From positions 1 through 64,000 of the forward strand of contig LLCB01000135.1 of assembly GCA_001414345.1 (NCBI GenBank): DNA of 64,000 bases, in the 5' to 3' direction. Position 1 is the first letter of the stretch. Each line of letters starts with the position of its first letter. Of this stretch, positions 43,949 to 55,654 are shown in pieces. The DNA comes from Hymenoscyphus infarciens (Eukaryota > Ascomycota > Leotiomycetes > Helotiales > Helotiaceae). Position numbers and translations under genes: made by a program. Below the pieces are notes generated by a model. The model was given only the letters and a program-made list of their open reading frames with translations, did not search any database and was not told where the DNA came from.

Positions 43949-46900
43949 CTACTTCCTAGGCAACTCCTTAAACACCTTCTGAAAGATCTCCCGACTTTTA
44001 TAAAGATTACTAACCCTCAACCGCTCATTATCCAAATGCGCACTATCACTCGCCTGCCCACACGGTAAATGCGCAGCCGGAGCCCCAAACTCCTTCTCCA
44101 GGAACCGAATACTAGGAATACTTCCCCCCTCCCTAATATAAAGTGGTTTCCGTCCCCTCCTCTTATTACTCGATCCCGCATCAGAATCAGTAACAACAGA
44201 ATCAGGAAGGGAGGCCTCAGCAAGACTAGTATGATCACTTCCATTCGTCAAAGTCTTGGTCGTGGCAGGTGTAGGCTTTAGACTCGGAGACATGGTAGGA
44301 GTAGGTGGTTTCTGAAGTGCTTGTTGTCGTGGACCGGGGACAGAAGCTCGTCGGGTTTCTCCGATGGGTCCCCAGACGTCCATGATTGCTTCTTCGAGTG
44401 TTTGGAAGATTTCGTTGTCCGGGTCGCCGAGCCAGGCATCGGCTTGGTTGTCGATTGTGATGGACATGTGGTTGTGGGTGTCGAGGGTGGCGAATGCGTC
44501 GGAGAGGAAGCCGGTGACGGATTTGATTACATCTTCGACTTCTTGGTTGGGGACCAGACGGAGGGAGATTGCTGCGCTGGCGTGGGAGGATACCAAGGAG
44601 CCGTCTGGACCAGAGACTTTGTAGCGATGAATTGTCAAATTTGGTTCGCGCCATCTTGCCATCAGGGATGCCTTGAGGGTCTCAGGTGGGCCCAGTTCCG
44701 GGTTACGGCGAATCAATACATCGGTAATGTCGTTGTATCGAGCTTCCTCTGCATCGGTTAGAGGCAGGATATCGTCATAAAACCCGGGGATTTGTATGCG
44801 ATTATGAAGGCCTTTGAGCTTTGCGAGAACGGATGTCAGGTCAAATAGTGGTTCATCCATCATGAAACTTCCATCTACACCACTGTGTACATCAGGATGA
44901 TTGCTATCGACCTTGACAGTAGCATGAAGCATTCCTCGTAATCCATAAGTCAAACACGGAACTTCGTCATCCAGCCAGTAACTGTTGGCAAGAATGATAT
45001 AATCAATATCACCAATCAGGTCCTTGTGCCTCCGAACAGCTTCTTTGAAACCACGGGATCCGGATTCTTCTTCTCCTTCAATGAGAAAGGTCACATCGGA
45101 CTCGAGTTCTTGGGCGTGGGCGAGATCAACAACACCATACATAGCCGCCATTATTGGTCCCTTGTTGTCGGAAACCCCTCGACCATATAAATATCCATTG
45201 ACACCCTTCATTTCGAATGGGTCAATGATCCAATTCCCTTGCTTATTATCGGCAGGAACGACATCATCTATTTTTGAAGTCAGTGTTTGAATGTTGCGCG
45301 GATATAGAGATGGGACTTACAGTGGCCATAGAATAGGATCTTCTTTCGTTTGCCAGAAACTTCTGGGTTACCCCTAAATTTCGCGTAGACAATAGGATTT
45401 TGACGAGCATTTGTATTCAGCATTTCTGTTTGCGCACCATGCTTCTTGAACAAAGTCCGTAGGAACGTCGCTCCTCTCCGACAATCCTCGGCATTATCAG
45501 GTCGCGAAGAAATTGTCTTGAATGAGACGAATTCCTGCAAAGACTTGATGAGCTGACTATCAGGTACCTCCGATCTGCCAGGTGACCCCGACGTGCGACC
45601 AGTGATGTTCCATATCGACACAGAATTATCGTTTCCGCCCGTGATATATAGTTGCTGTCCGTTGAATATGGTAACTGCCGAGGCTAGAATCCGACCCTCG
45701 TGGGCTCTCCATCTATTCATACAATGATATTTTTGGCTGAAGGAGGTTGTGTTTTGGTATTTGCCGTATTGTACCGTACTGTATTTCTATTGCAAAACCA
45801 ATTAGCAAATGCTCAACAAAACTAAAACCTTCTCCAGTACGGGGAACCTTACTCTTGCAAATCCAGTCTCGCCAGCACTCCAGAGATAACCCCAACCCAT
45901 CTGCAATGTCATAACATCTCCCTTATGTGCCCGAATCACACGCAACTTTTGTTTGGTGTCCAGATCCCACAACTCAATGACCCCTTCGAGTTTGCTGCTG
46001 TACAAGAATGATCCATCCACAGCCATTGACAATACTGACTCGGCATCATCTTGTCCCAAGCATGCTAGCTCTTTGATACCTTGGTTGTCGTGAGAGAGCT
46101 TCCATATTTTGATGGTACCGTCTCCTCCTCCAGATATCAAGACGTCCTCGTCGGTTTCCACCAGCCGAGTAACACCTCTGACTAGCAGCATACAATAGAC
46201 ATATCCATAATGGGCATAGTGCATCATATGGGCCTTGTCAATCTCCAGAACCTCTCCATCACTAACAGCATTTCGACTTGGTTGAGGGCGAGGGGTCGAG
46301 GTTCCTCCGTGCTGTACAGAATCGAAGAATCTGTGGTTTCGGCGGTCTGGGTGGCTGTCTGGGTTCGGACGAGGTCGTGTTGCTGAGTCCTTCAAGCTAC
46401 ACCATTGAATACTTGTATTTTGCGCCCCCAGATAGACTGTCTCAAACTGCTTTGAATATGCCACGCTGAAAACATCGCCGACATCGTAGGTACTGTAAAT
46501 GTGATATAGCCTCTTCAGATTGTTGGGACACCAGGCATTGACAATGGCATCGCCCGCACTGGAGAAGAGCAATTGGCCGTCTGCTGAAAGGAACAGGCAG
46601 AGCACTGCACGGGTGTGTGCTTGTATTCGGAGAACCAGTTCAAATGAGGCCAATGACCAGACCACTATTTCCCCATCCTGTGTCCCTGCGTAAATGTATT
46701 TGTCTCCAACGGCGAGTGCAAGAATGGAGCTGTCATTCTGCAGATGGTGTGCTAACTCGGGACGTTCCTTGGATCGCGCAACTTCGGTATCGGTGCCATC
46801 TGCGCGGTCGGTGACTTCGTAGTTCTCGTCTTCATCATCCTCGCTGTTTGCTGTCAAGGGGTCAGCAATGTGCGGTGGTGGTAGCAGAGAATTGGGATAC

Positions 46901-47556
46901 ACAGTGGCTATGCCTCTGGTTCCAAAAATTGAGGCCATGTTTGCATGAATTCCTGGAGGAAGATAAGATTCCCTCTGATCCGATCTCAGGTGGGGGGGCT
47001 TGGAATGGTTGCCCCCACGCAGGGCAAGTAGCAAGCTTGTTTTGGCGGGACCAGCATCCATCCATTTGCTGGAAGGCTGTTGTGCCTCCCACACCATTCA
47101 CCCTTCACCCTTCACCATTCTTGCATTCTTGACACATGGCACCAGGAAATCGATCCCACCACCGATGAGGGTATACAGAAAGGGTATACAGAAAGGGTAT
47201 ACAGAAAGGGTATACAGAAAGGGTATACAAAAGGGTATACAAAAGGGTATACAAAAAGCGTATACAAAAAGCGTATACAAAAAGGGTATACAGAAAATGC
47301 CATGCTGGTACGAGATGAAAAGGGCCAACTGCTTACATGAATCCGAGGAACTCTCACCCTCCTCTCCCACCTCTTCGTCGTCGCGGTAGGGAAATGCCAG
47401 CAGTTCGTTTTCCCCCTCCCGACGATTGTCTTCCGTCGCGGTCCAGGTCGAAGCGTTGCACATGGCTCTGGTCCGGAAAGATGCTTCTCTTGCGCAGCAG
47501 GCGTTCCACTGTGAGAACTCCTCTCCGTTGTCAGATTTGCGGGTTGGGGGAGTCAT
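43949..47556 (-). CDS. DUG2: Glutathione degradosome subunit DUG2 (WD40 + M20 peptidase-like)
   Basis: Four exons (47337-47556, 45853-46850, 45321-45786, 43949-45267) give 1000 residues. The N-terminal half is a WD40 propeller with DGEIVVWSL, DGTIKIWKL, EGVIELWDL and NSVSIWNI. The C-terminal half is an M20-type metallopeptidase: GHYDVVPAD, GRGVSDNKGP, IEGEEESGSRG, HPDVHSG. In yeast, Dug2 forms a complex with the amidotransferase Dug3 that cleaves the gamma-glutamyl bond of glutathione in the cytosol. The first exon start and intron 1 (486 bp) are inferred. The acceptor CCCTTGACAG at 46851 follows a GCTGAC branch word and joins SSSDS/SNSEDDEDENYE in frame. The alternative is to start at 47097 (MVWEAQQPSS) or 46938 and skip exon 1. 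Intron 1 contains the GTATAC minisatellite. Intron 2 joins GETGFAR/KYSTVQYGKYQ. Confidence 0.88.
47169..47298 (+). repeat. GTATAC minisatellite (12-13 bp unit) in DUG2 intron 1
   Basis: About ten tandem copies of GGGTATACAGAAA and close variants (GGGTATACAAAA, GCGTATACAAAAA). Every unit holds the palindrome GTATAC. The array lies just inside the 5' end of the predicted intron (transcript sense is the minus strand). Confidence 0.9.
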
Positions 47557-48001
47557 TTTCTCTGGCCTTGTCACGTCAGCATCGCTGTCGATGGCGCCTT
47601 CTCATGAATGTCCATGCGATCGATATAAAGTGAGCTGGATGTCGAGGTCGAGGTTTGATTTCCTTTTCCTTTCCTCTTGTTGCATCTCAGGCGCGTGTTA
47701 CACGTCAGAATTTATCCCATTGGAATGCTTTCTTCAGATTCCACAATAAGTCTCAGCTTGCACCAGCTCATCGTGCATGCGTTTCCAACATCACCTGCTT
47801 TACACCATGTGCCCGTGTAGCTTCATGGGGAAGGAACACTCCATGAGTATGGAAAGTATATTCTCTCAATCATTAATTGTTCCATGGTGACGACGGGGCA
47901 ATCAGGGCAAAGTCATCATGGATGCATTCATTCGTCAGAGCATCAAACATATACTTGTTGATTGCAAGAGCATCACAGGTTACACTTATGAATATCTCAA
48001 T

Positions 48002-48036
48002 TGAGTAGGAATCTATAAAAGTAGGAATCTATAAAA
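48002..48036 (+). promoter_or_regulatory. Duplicated TATA element before the HFH-repeat gene
   Basis: GTAGGAATCTATAAAA occurs twice in tandem, the second copy ending about 15 bp before the ATG at 48052. Two TATAAA cores so close to the start imply a very short leader, or a downstream start such as the ATG at 48142 (MEHSQPSSPD). Confidence 0.5.
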
Positions 48037-48051
48037 TATCCAGTTCCCGCC

Positions 48052-49134
48052 ATGAATTCAAAGCATCAGCACAGCTTCCAGCATTCCCATTTCGACTTGG
48101 GCACACTTGAGAATCTCCAGTGCATAAGTCAGACCGAAACCATGGAACATTCTCAACCTTCGTCCCCCGATGGGTTACCCGTCCTCTCTCCCTATCTTTC
48201 TCCAGACGAAAGGGCCTCAGACATTCCCTCTGGCGGGGCCTCTTCCGGAAACCATAATACGTCCCAGAACTCGGAGCCGTCTGGAAACGCCTCTCAGCTA
48301 CCCCACCAGCACGATCATGTTGGAAGTCGTTCCCGGCAAAGCACTTCGCAATACGATCACCCAGGCAATCTAGAGACAGGCCATTGTTGTGACCTTAATG
48401 CCATCGAGGCTCTTGAGTCTCTTGTTGGTCTTGTTAGGTTCCTATTGCAAGCTCGACGATCCGAGAGAACTCGCCAACATTTCAACAATTCTCCCGAGCA
48501 AGGGCCATCTGAACCTTCTGTTGGAGTTGCTTCCTCAAGCCGCCAATGCCCAACTGAAGGACCGTCTCACGAGTCGGCCCATGATATCAATCCACATCAT
48601 GCTTCGTCCTCAAGCTCAACCGCACCTCGATGTGGAACCGTCCATAATGAAGGAGCTCATGGAAATTGTGGGCCTGGCCACCGAGCGACCCTCCCTAACA
48701 ACTCCACTGGTAACAGAAGCAGTGCAAACCGACCAGGTGTGACTGAAGCACGCTCCTTCCATCTCAATATGGAGAGCATCAGAATCCGGCTGGAGCAAGC
48801 TAGCGCATCAAACTCAACTCGCGTCCGCGTCGGTGGTGAGGGAGGGATTCCCGTCCATTTCCATTCTCTCAATGTAGATGGTGATTGGGAATGTAAAGAG
48901 GGATCTTGCTTCTTGGCCTGCGTTCGCGTTGGTGGCCATGGGGGGATTCCCGTTCATTTCCATTATATCAACGCGGATGGGGTATGGGTATGTGGATTTG
49001 GATTTTGTCGCCCATCAGACTTGGGTATTTTCAGCGTTGGTGGCGAGGGAAATACTCCGGTGCATTTCCACTACATCAATAAGAGAGGGGAAATGGTATG
49101 CACCATCAAATGGTGCGATCCTGAAACCCTTTGA
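48052..49134 (+). CDS. Unknown protein with three C-terminal HFH-x9-C-x4-C repeats
   Basis: A single intronless frame of 360 residues. Residues 1-100 are Ser/His/Gln/Pro-rich and disordered. A short helix-prone, hydrophobic patch follows (LNAIEALESLVGLVRFLLQA, about 115-134), then another disordered Ser/Asn/His tract to about 250. The C terminus holds three copies of a 29-residue unit starting at residues 258, 291 and 327: VxVGGxGxxPVHFH, then xxNxxG, ending CxxxxC. The two His and two Cys fall at 269/271/281/286, 302/304/314/319 and 338/340/350/355, identical spacing each time. Such a constant H-x-H-x9-C-x4-C arrangement suggests metal (zinc) binding or a disulfide-stapled beta-hairpin. No signal peptide is evident, which favours intracellular zinc binding. 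I do not recognise the unit as a named domain. An alternative start is the ATG at 48142. Confidence 0.75.
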   Translation: MNSKHQHSFQHSHFDLGTLENLQCISQTETMEHSQPSSPDGLPVLSPYLSPDERASDIPSGGASSGNHNTSQNSEPSGNASQLPHQHDHVGSRSRQSTSQYDHPGNLETGHCCDLNAIEALESLVGLVRFLLQARRSERTRQHFNNSPEQGPSEPSVGVASSSRQCPTEGPSHESAHDINPHHASSSSSTAPRCGTVHNEGAHGNCGPGHRATLPNNSTGNRSSANRPGVTEARSFHLNMESIRIRLEQASASNSTRVRVGGEGGIPVHFHSLNVDGDWECKEGSCFLACVRVGGHGGIPVHFHYINADGVWVCGFGFCRPSDLGIFSVGGEGNTPVHFHYINKRGEMVCTIKWCDPETL

Positions 49135-52100
49135 GAAACGGAAGGTTCGGTTGTCGTTTTGATATTTCTGGATTTGTTTGGATATCGTTGAGTTGTTAGA
49201 TTGCAGTGCTTGATTATCTTTTGCCATACAAATACGCCAACAAAAAAAAAATAGATCGTTGATTTTCATAACTTGTGTCTCTTGATTTTGCTTAAACTCC
49301 TTGCCTTCTTTTGTATTTTTTGTTAACTGGTTGCTACTCTCTCTCGTGGAATGAACAACATGGCTATTGCACTAGTGTCTTTTCTAGCAGATGTCCTCCA
49401 AGCTTTCCCCCATGCCAAAATGATAGGCGAAAGGTCATCGTTGCATGGTCCACTGGCGTGGAAGTATCTAGGCACCAGGTTCCAAGTCTATTTCCCCAGC
49501 AAACTATACGGCAACTCGTTGAAACATAAATACAGTTACCAACTTGCGAGAGAGGACCTTCAGTATATTTGCACTATTGGAAGCTGCCTTACTTGGAGGG
49601 TCACTGTTAAAGGCAAGAATACAGAAAGACATGGTCCAGGTAACTCATTATTCAAGCACAGTGGCATATCGTCTGGGGACTTGAGAGAGCAGAATGTTTT
49701 CTCCTCTTTTCTTTTTCTGCCGATTGCTATTCTACCATCTTTTACTCTTTCGAATTCGGAGCTCGTGTATGTGTCTTGCAGGGTGTATATACAATTCGAT
49801 TTTGCCCTGAGTCTCAATGAGGAAGCGCGGTTTGTGGAGTAGGGGGCAGATTTACGAGAGCTTGTCGATAGTCCTGTGCCTCTGCGGGAGCTGTGGGTTG
49901 CTTTCTTCCCTGTCTGTTGGTGAGGAGGCAAAGGTTTTGAGTAAATTCGTATCAGCAGTGTGCCTGTAAACAGAGTCTTACATGACACCCAAAGCTGTGA
50001 GGAGCAAAGGCTTATATTTAACCAATTTTTAGGGACTTTTTTCTCACCTCTTCATCAGATGCAGACGTCTTTCTTTTGGGGGACTTGTTGGTGCGAGTTT
50101 GAGCGGAAAAGAACCACCAAAACGCAGCGCAAAGCCAACCACATTTACAACCGTGAAGGATGTAAAAAACATACTCACCGTGATCTTCCGGACCGTCGTA
50201 CAAGTTTAGATTTTTCAACTAACCTCATTAGTAAGAGTAGAGCGTCACTCCCTTCGAGATTACTTCATTATGTTCAGATCAGAGGCATAATAGGTATCTA
50301 GTGAACCGACCTTATTGTAAATGATTTTCTTTGTGATATCTAAACAACTTCATATGAGCTGTTGTAGCCCACTTAGCCACATAAGGTTGTCTCACAAGAG
50401 TAACCCTGTTCTGCGGCCGAACTCCAGGAAAGGGAAATACCTAGCTCTGACATGGAGTTAAGATTTCACCGCTATAGAAAGAATCTCTAACAGATTGATT
50501 CAAGCCATCTAAGAAACAAGAACACACCATCGAGAATTCTTCCTAATTCCTTCCTGACCAATCTAGCTTTTCGCGAAAATAGGTAAGCAAAAAATTCAAG
50601 AAGTGGAAAGCAATGTAATACCAAAACAGGAATCCCTTTCTCGGGTCTAGTAGTCGAGCTTCTCTCAAAGAAGACTAAACTTGTTAATTTAGTGTCGATT
50701 ATACTTTTACTGTTGAATCCCTTTTGTTATGTCTAGAATCGAGTTTGATGCTTGTACGGAAATGAAGATCTAGATTCTGGTGAGGCTATAATCCCAGGTT
50801 GAACATCGATCAAGCTGACGTGTTTCAGAGTAAAGTTGGCTATGGCCACACCTATATGCTGGGTGTTTTGAATGTTGTACGTGTCGGGAAAACTTTAAAC
50901 TTGTCGCTGGATATTTTGGCCCTCGCAGACTCTAAGATTTTGCTATCTTGGTTTCTTGGTTTGTTTGTTACTCTTGGTTTGTTTCTTACTCTCGAGTCTT
51001 CATTCTTAGTGCTATTTTTTCACACCTGTCTTCATTGGGGTATATTTTCTGTTCATCGAGGTTATTCCTACCGCATCTCAATTTGACAAGCTCGGCTCTA
51101 ATTAGAGAGCAACGAAGCTAACTCAATCTGTGAACTCTAAATAACTATCTCAAAAAGGAAAGTCGACTCAAAAATAATGGGTCTCCTGTGCTCTTATGAA
51201 AATTACCTAGACAACACTCATTTCTATATCCTTCCCTGGTACCTCGGCGCCATCTAGAACAAGAGCTGATAATCTAGGATGATGCCGACAGCTATACTTG
51301 AGAACAAAACGATTCACCCATCCCGCTTCGTATTATCTCCCGAGTCCTTTTTCTCGTCGGCGTAAACAGTGCAACGATCTAGAAAAAGAGGTATGGTACG
51401 AGGACAGAATTTCGTTGGAACTCTAGAAGTACCCGTTTGCGATTTGCTCTTCAGGGAGTAATATGTCGAATATCTAATAATCACCTAATAATGGCCGAAC
51501 GAGATGACTTGCTGTCGATTGTTCTTTTACTGTCGAGGAATTTGTAAACGCTCATGAAGAGGTGAACCAAGAATTCCACGGGAATGATGGTCTCATAGCA
51601 TAAGTTATTGGTAGGGCAGACACTTCAAGCATACGTGCTGCAGCGAGAGTTGAGAGAGCAGAGAAGAACTGACATCAAAGGTATGTTTTTTCCCTTGCCC
51701 GTGCGATGCCACGTGCTAGGCTTCGTACTATTCATTATATATAGAAGTATACTTGGCAATAGTTTGGGTCATTATGGCAATGTTATTGCTATTCCACATT
51801 ATACTATAACCAAGTTTTTGTAACCTTGGTTTATTATGAACTTTCGCCTTCTTATAGAGAGTTGAATAGTACTAGTATTAAGCCTGTTATACTAATGCTT
51901 TCTCGCGTTTTTTGTAACCTTGAAGGGGGGAAGTAATGGTGCTGAGAGCAAGGGTTGGTGCTATGCAATGATACTTCAGAAATAACTAGCCATATATATG
52001 AAACTTTATCTCAAGCAGGAGTTTGGCCAGTTTTTAAATTGCATTACGCAATATACTCAGGTCGTTAGTAGGCTTTTGAAGTGTAGTGGAAGCGTACCTA

Positions 52101-53037
52101 GAAGAAGAAGCTATAAGATCCAAGAAAAGTAGGGTAAGAACTGCTACAAAGGGACTCGGGGAGAAAGTAAATCGTTAATTGGAACAGGGTGAACGAAAAC
52201 ATTTTGAAAACATGGGCGATGGGATGGGAGACACAGATTACACAGAAAACGAAACACTCAAACACTATTATATAGGTAGGAAGAAAAGGCAATAACACCT
52301 TTTATACAAAAGACTAACAATCCAACGCAGCATTCCCTCGTCTCCGCCTTCTTCTTCCAAACTCCTTACGCTTAACTCGAAGCCTTGATAAACTATTCCC
52401 TTGTCCAAACCTATTACAAGAAGCTCCTAATCAAGCTCCGCGAATGTCAAACACCAATTCCACCATCTACGTCCTTCATCCCACTACCAAAGTCCCAGCA
52501 CCGAAATCCACTGCACCGGAATCCTCGGCACGGTACAGCGAAGGTATGTTAAGGAGAGTGACCAGAAGCCAGTTCAACTTAAATATAATTACTTTCGAGC
52601 CCTGAACCACCGTCCAAATATTCATAACTGCCGGCCACAAAATGATGGATATACAAGACTTCTACTTTTAATTCATTCTTTTACATCTCAATTGACTAAC
52701 ATCAAGGTTCACAGCCACATGAAAGCTAAAATTCATCTTGTGCTCCATCGCATGACAGCAAGCCACCATAAGGACGTGACAGATCAAAACTACACATGGG
52801 GTGGTATCCAGTCTCTCATTTTTCTCGCGAACACCCCCCTCTCTCGCTAGGAGAGATGTCCAAGAAATCCCATCCTAGTTCCCCCTTCGTGTATGTCTAA
52901 GGCTTTCTGCCGAGCTTATTTCGAACTGTGATCGCTTGCGACGTTTTCAGGCACGATTGTTTGAAGGAGAAAGAGGAAGTATTAAGTCTTCTTGAATTAA
53001 TCGAGGTTGAACACAAATAAAATAGGCATAGAATTGC
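49135..53037. other. Gene desert, 3.9 kb
   Basis: Composition is moderately AT-rich without the extreme RIP look. The ORFs 49351-49842, 49960-50301, 50799-51086, 51608-51823 and 52098-52298 have no recognisable motifs and no splice-supported extensions. No RNA gene was recognised. It may be old decayed repeat sequence plus the 3' flank of the EEP gene. Confidence 0.5.
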
Positions 53038-54084
53038 TCATAAAGAGAATCGGGCGTGTACTCCAATGTGGTCGGACAGAAATACCTCTTCATTCCAAAG
53101 TTTGCGCATCTCACTTGGAACAGGGATCGGATCTTGGTACTTTGTCTCGATATGTGTGGGCTGGATCGCGCCAGTGTAAGTTATGCGGTCGATTCGGGCA
53201 GGCGGTTCATGTTGAAGGTTTTTCGGTTTAACAGTGAGGCCAATTGTGTGACCCGGATCCTTAGGATGTACCTCCAGCCAAGCGTCTTTCATTGCAAAAC
53301 GCTGGGGGAGATCTTGCTCGGAGACCAGTTTTAAATTGAAGTCGCCAGCAATAAGAGATCTGACAGGCGCGTCATCTTGTAGGCCTTGTTGAGCAATTTC
53401 TACCGCCAATTTGTACTGAGCTTCTCTGACTCGAGTGGCCTGAGCATTAACTGGAGCATCGGCTCTTTTTCTGGCCTCTTCTATTGCCCCCTTATCTGTG
53501 CTCGTTTCTTTGACTTTCTTGTATGCATCGTCTAATTCTTTGACTCTGGGAGAAGTTGATTCCAGATGTACATTGATGACCCGAATGGGTATGCCATTTT
53601 TGAAGATTTCCGTGACCAGAAGACCCCTCTCAGAACGCAGAGAGTTGTCTGGGAACTTGTCGAGTGGAACACGGCTAACACGACCCATCTCTGTAGTCTT
53701 TTTGTTCGCCAAGGTCATCAAACCATGTGTTTCTCGGCCGTGCATTTCTGTTGAAAAACTGCTCACTATCCACTTCTTCATGAAGCGTTTGTCTTTTCTC
53801 ATTCCCTTCATAGCAGCCTCTGTGACTTCCTGTAAGAGAACCACATCAGCCTTCACTGCTGCGAGTGAGTCTAATAGCCCGTTGTGCCGAACCGGAGCGA
53901 GGGGTCCCCCTTCGTACCATTGATTGAGAGTGAGTATCGAGAAATCGCTGGTATATTCCTTCGAGGCTGTCTTGGATGTCTTGAGCACTTGATGCTTCCA
54001 TTCTTGGTGTCGTCTACTCCTGAATAGACTCCACTTGTAGTCGGCGCTTTGACATTCGAAGTCTTTTGTGCCTGGTGTGTCCAT
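53038..54084 (-). CDS. Endonuclease/exonuclease/phosphatase (EEP) family protein
   Basis: An intronless frame of 348 residues from the ATG at 54084. The EEP catalytic series is complete: LNQW (53-56), LQEV with Glu86 for metal binding, INVHLES (170-176) with His173, GDFN (247-250) with Asp248/Asn250, RIDR (297-300) and SDHIG (337-341) with the Asp338-His339 pair. LQEVTEA and GDFN in this setting resemble tyrosyl-DNA phosphodiesterase 2-like proteins, but the substrate (DNA adduct, RNA or phospholipid) cannot be decided from sequence. A charged insert at 180-225 is unusual in length. No signal peptide is seen, so a nuclear or cytosolic location is likely. Confidence 0.85.
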   Translation of the reverse strand: MDTPGTKDFECQSADYKWSLFRSRRHQEWKHQVLKTSKTASKEYTSDFSILTLNQWYEGGPLAPVRHNGLLDSLAAVKADVVLLQEVTEAAMKGMRKDKRFMKKWIVSSFSTEMHGRETHGLMTLANKKTTEMGRVSRVPLDKFPDNSLRSERGLLVTEIFKNGIPIRVINVHLESTSPRVKELDDAYKKVKETSTDKGAIEEARKRADAPVNAQATRVREAQYKLAVEIAQQGLQDDAPVRSLIAGDFNLKLVSEQDLPQRFAMKDAWLEVHPKDPGHTIGLTVKPKNLQHEPPARIDRITYTGAIQPTHIETKYQDPIPVPSEMRKLWNEEVFLSDHIGVHARFSL

Positions 54085-55650
54085 TGTTTCCGCGAGGCTG
54101 AAGGATAGAGATCTAAGTGTGATGGAGAGGTGGACTTAAGCTGTCAATGAGTGTGGTTGTTATTCGGGAGTTTATTGATATATTCTTTGTTGTGTTGAGC
54201 TGTCTTTCATCTAAAGGCTAACGAAGTCTTAAAATGAGACATATCATGGTCCGTGCTTGAGCCCAGATATGCTTTTAGATCTCGAACAACTCACCTTTTA
54301 TTATATACTACTAAGAATACAAGCAGTAGAAAGTCAAATGGAGTTACATAGTTATACGATTACTTTTCTGTAATATATGTTCTGGTTCTAGGCAGAGTTG
54401 AAATGAATGACGGTTGTAAGCCTCTCCACCTAACTAAATGCTTGGGTTTACCTGCTTGGAATTACTCTTTGCTCGGCTCGGTGTTATCTACTTTGCATAG
54501 AAATCTTTACTTCGAAATAACTCGGATATATTTACTCGGACATAAATATTCGGCGATATCAGCCTGGAAAAGATTAATATAACCTGCTAGTTACTCGGAG
54601 TTTTTCGCATAGTCGCTTACTTGGCTGGGAGATATTTTTCTCGGAAATACATTGCTCGGGAGTAATTTCACGAAGGTTGGCTGGTGGATACTTACTCGGA
54701 GATCTCTTTTTGGTAATAGTCATTCAGACATATTTGCTCGGAAATAGTTACTCGGAAATAATTTTTCCGGATTTTTGAGTGACTTTGCGAAAACCCGCAA
54801 CCCAGAATAACTCTACATATTAAAATCGTCAAACCCAATGAAAAATACATGGAGATACAGATAATTCTACGTACCACGAATTTTGAATGTTTAAAGTTAG
54901 TTTGCGTTGAGTTGCGCTGCCCTAAGTCTGCCCGACGGGAGGGAGGCTACGCTGGATTGAATCCCTCGTTCTAATATCCAGCATAGGTATGTTGAAAGAA
55001 ACTTCCGGCTAATACGAAGACTTTTGAAGATAAGTTCAGAAATCTACCTGCCGCAAGTAAGTTAACAATCATCGAGGAGCCATGCTAGCATTTGGGTATC
55101 GAACCCGAACTCTTCTCATTAGAGCACTTGGGGATGCTCCTTCTCGACCCTCACCAACTCGAGCAACCCCTTGGCCCTCATTCTACTGAACTCGAGGTCG
55201 CTCCTTCCTGCCCTGGTCAAGCCGGCTCGATGTCGCCGATAGACGTTGAGGCCGCTCCTTCCCTCTTGCTCCTGTTGCTCCCGCCGACCTCAACCCACCT
55301 TGGACCACGACGAAGCAACTCAACTGAGAAGAGAAGGCACGAATCCGACCACCTTCAGATTATAACCCCCCTCTCTTCTCGCGCTCTCACATACACGATT
55401 TTTGGTCGTCGAAAACTGATCGCAGGGGGTGATTGTTTGAACCCCTAACAAAAGTCTGTCGGTCCACGGAGTGGTGCAAGTGCATTTATGCTACGAAATT
55501 TGGAGAGGCTTTTCCCTATGGATTTCGTGTCGCTGAAAAACATATGACCTGTTTCCAACGTTTGCCCTCGTTAACAAGGTTGTTAGGTAACTTGCATTTA
55601 CATATAAACCCTGGAAGATGACTCTCGGCCTATTTGGCTCGCATACATTA
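54085..55650. other. Gene-free stretch with repeat and tRNA-like words
   Basis: Contains the CTCGG array (54465-54785). A B-box-like word (GGGTTCGATACCC on the minus strand) lies near 55097-55109. The ORF 55092-55448 is compositionally odd and not supported. Confidence 0.5.
54465..54785 (+). repeat. Degenerate CTCGGAAATA repeat array
   Basis: CTCGG occurs about eleven times in 320 bp, mostly as (T)ACTCGGA-x-ATA or GCTCGGAAATA. The same words in inverse orientation form the array at 18385-18570. Confidence 0.6.
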
Positions 55651-55654
55651 GTCC

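Noticed and set aside
46853..47097. In-frame upstream extension of DUG2 starting MVWEAQQPSS
   Set aside because: The frame is open, but the sequence looks intronic. A strong branch/acceptor at 46851 joins smoothly to an upstream acidic exon ending at a GTAAGC donor, so I placed this in intron 1.
47098..47328. Minus-strand repeated peptide FCIPFLYTL
   Set aside because: It is a translation of the GTATAC minisatellite within the predicted intron, not a protein repeat.
49351..49842. 163-codon ORF after the HFH-repeat gene
   Set aside because: Weak composition, no motif, no promoter evidence; the antisense ORF over the same bases looks no better.
55092..55448. 118-codon ORF near the CTCGG array
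   Set aside because: Leucine/proline-rich with no motif; the start overlaps a tRNA-like B-box word, suggesting repeat-derived DNA.
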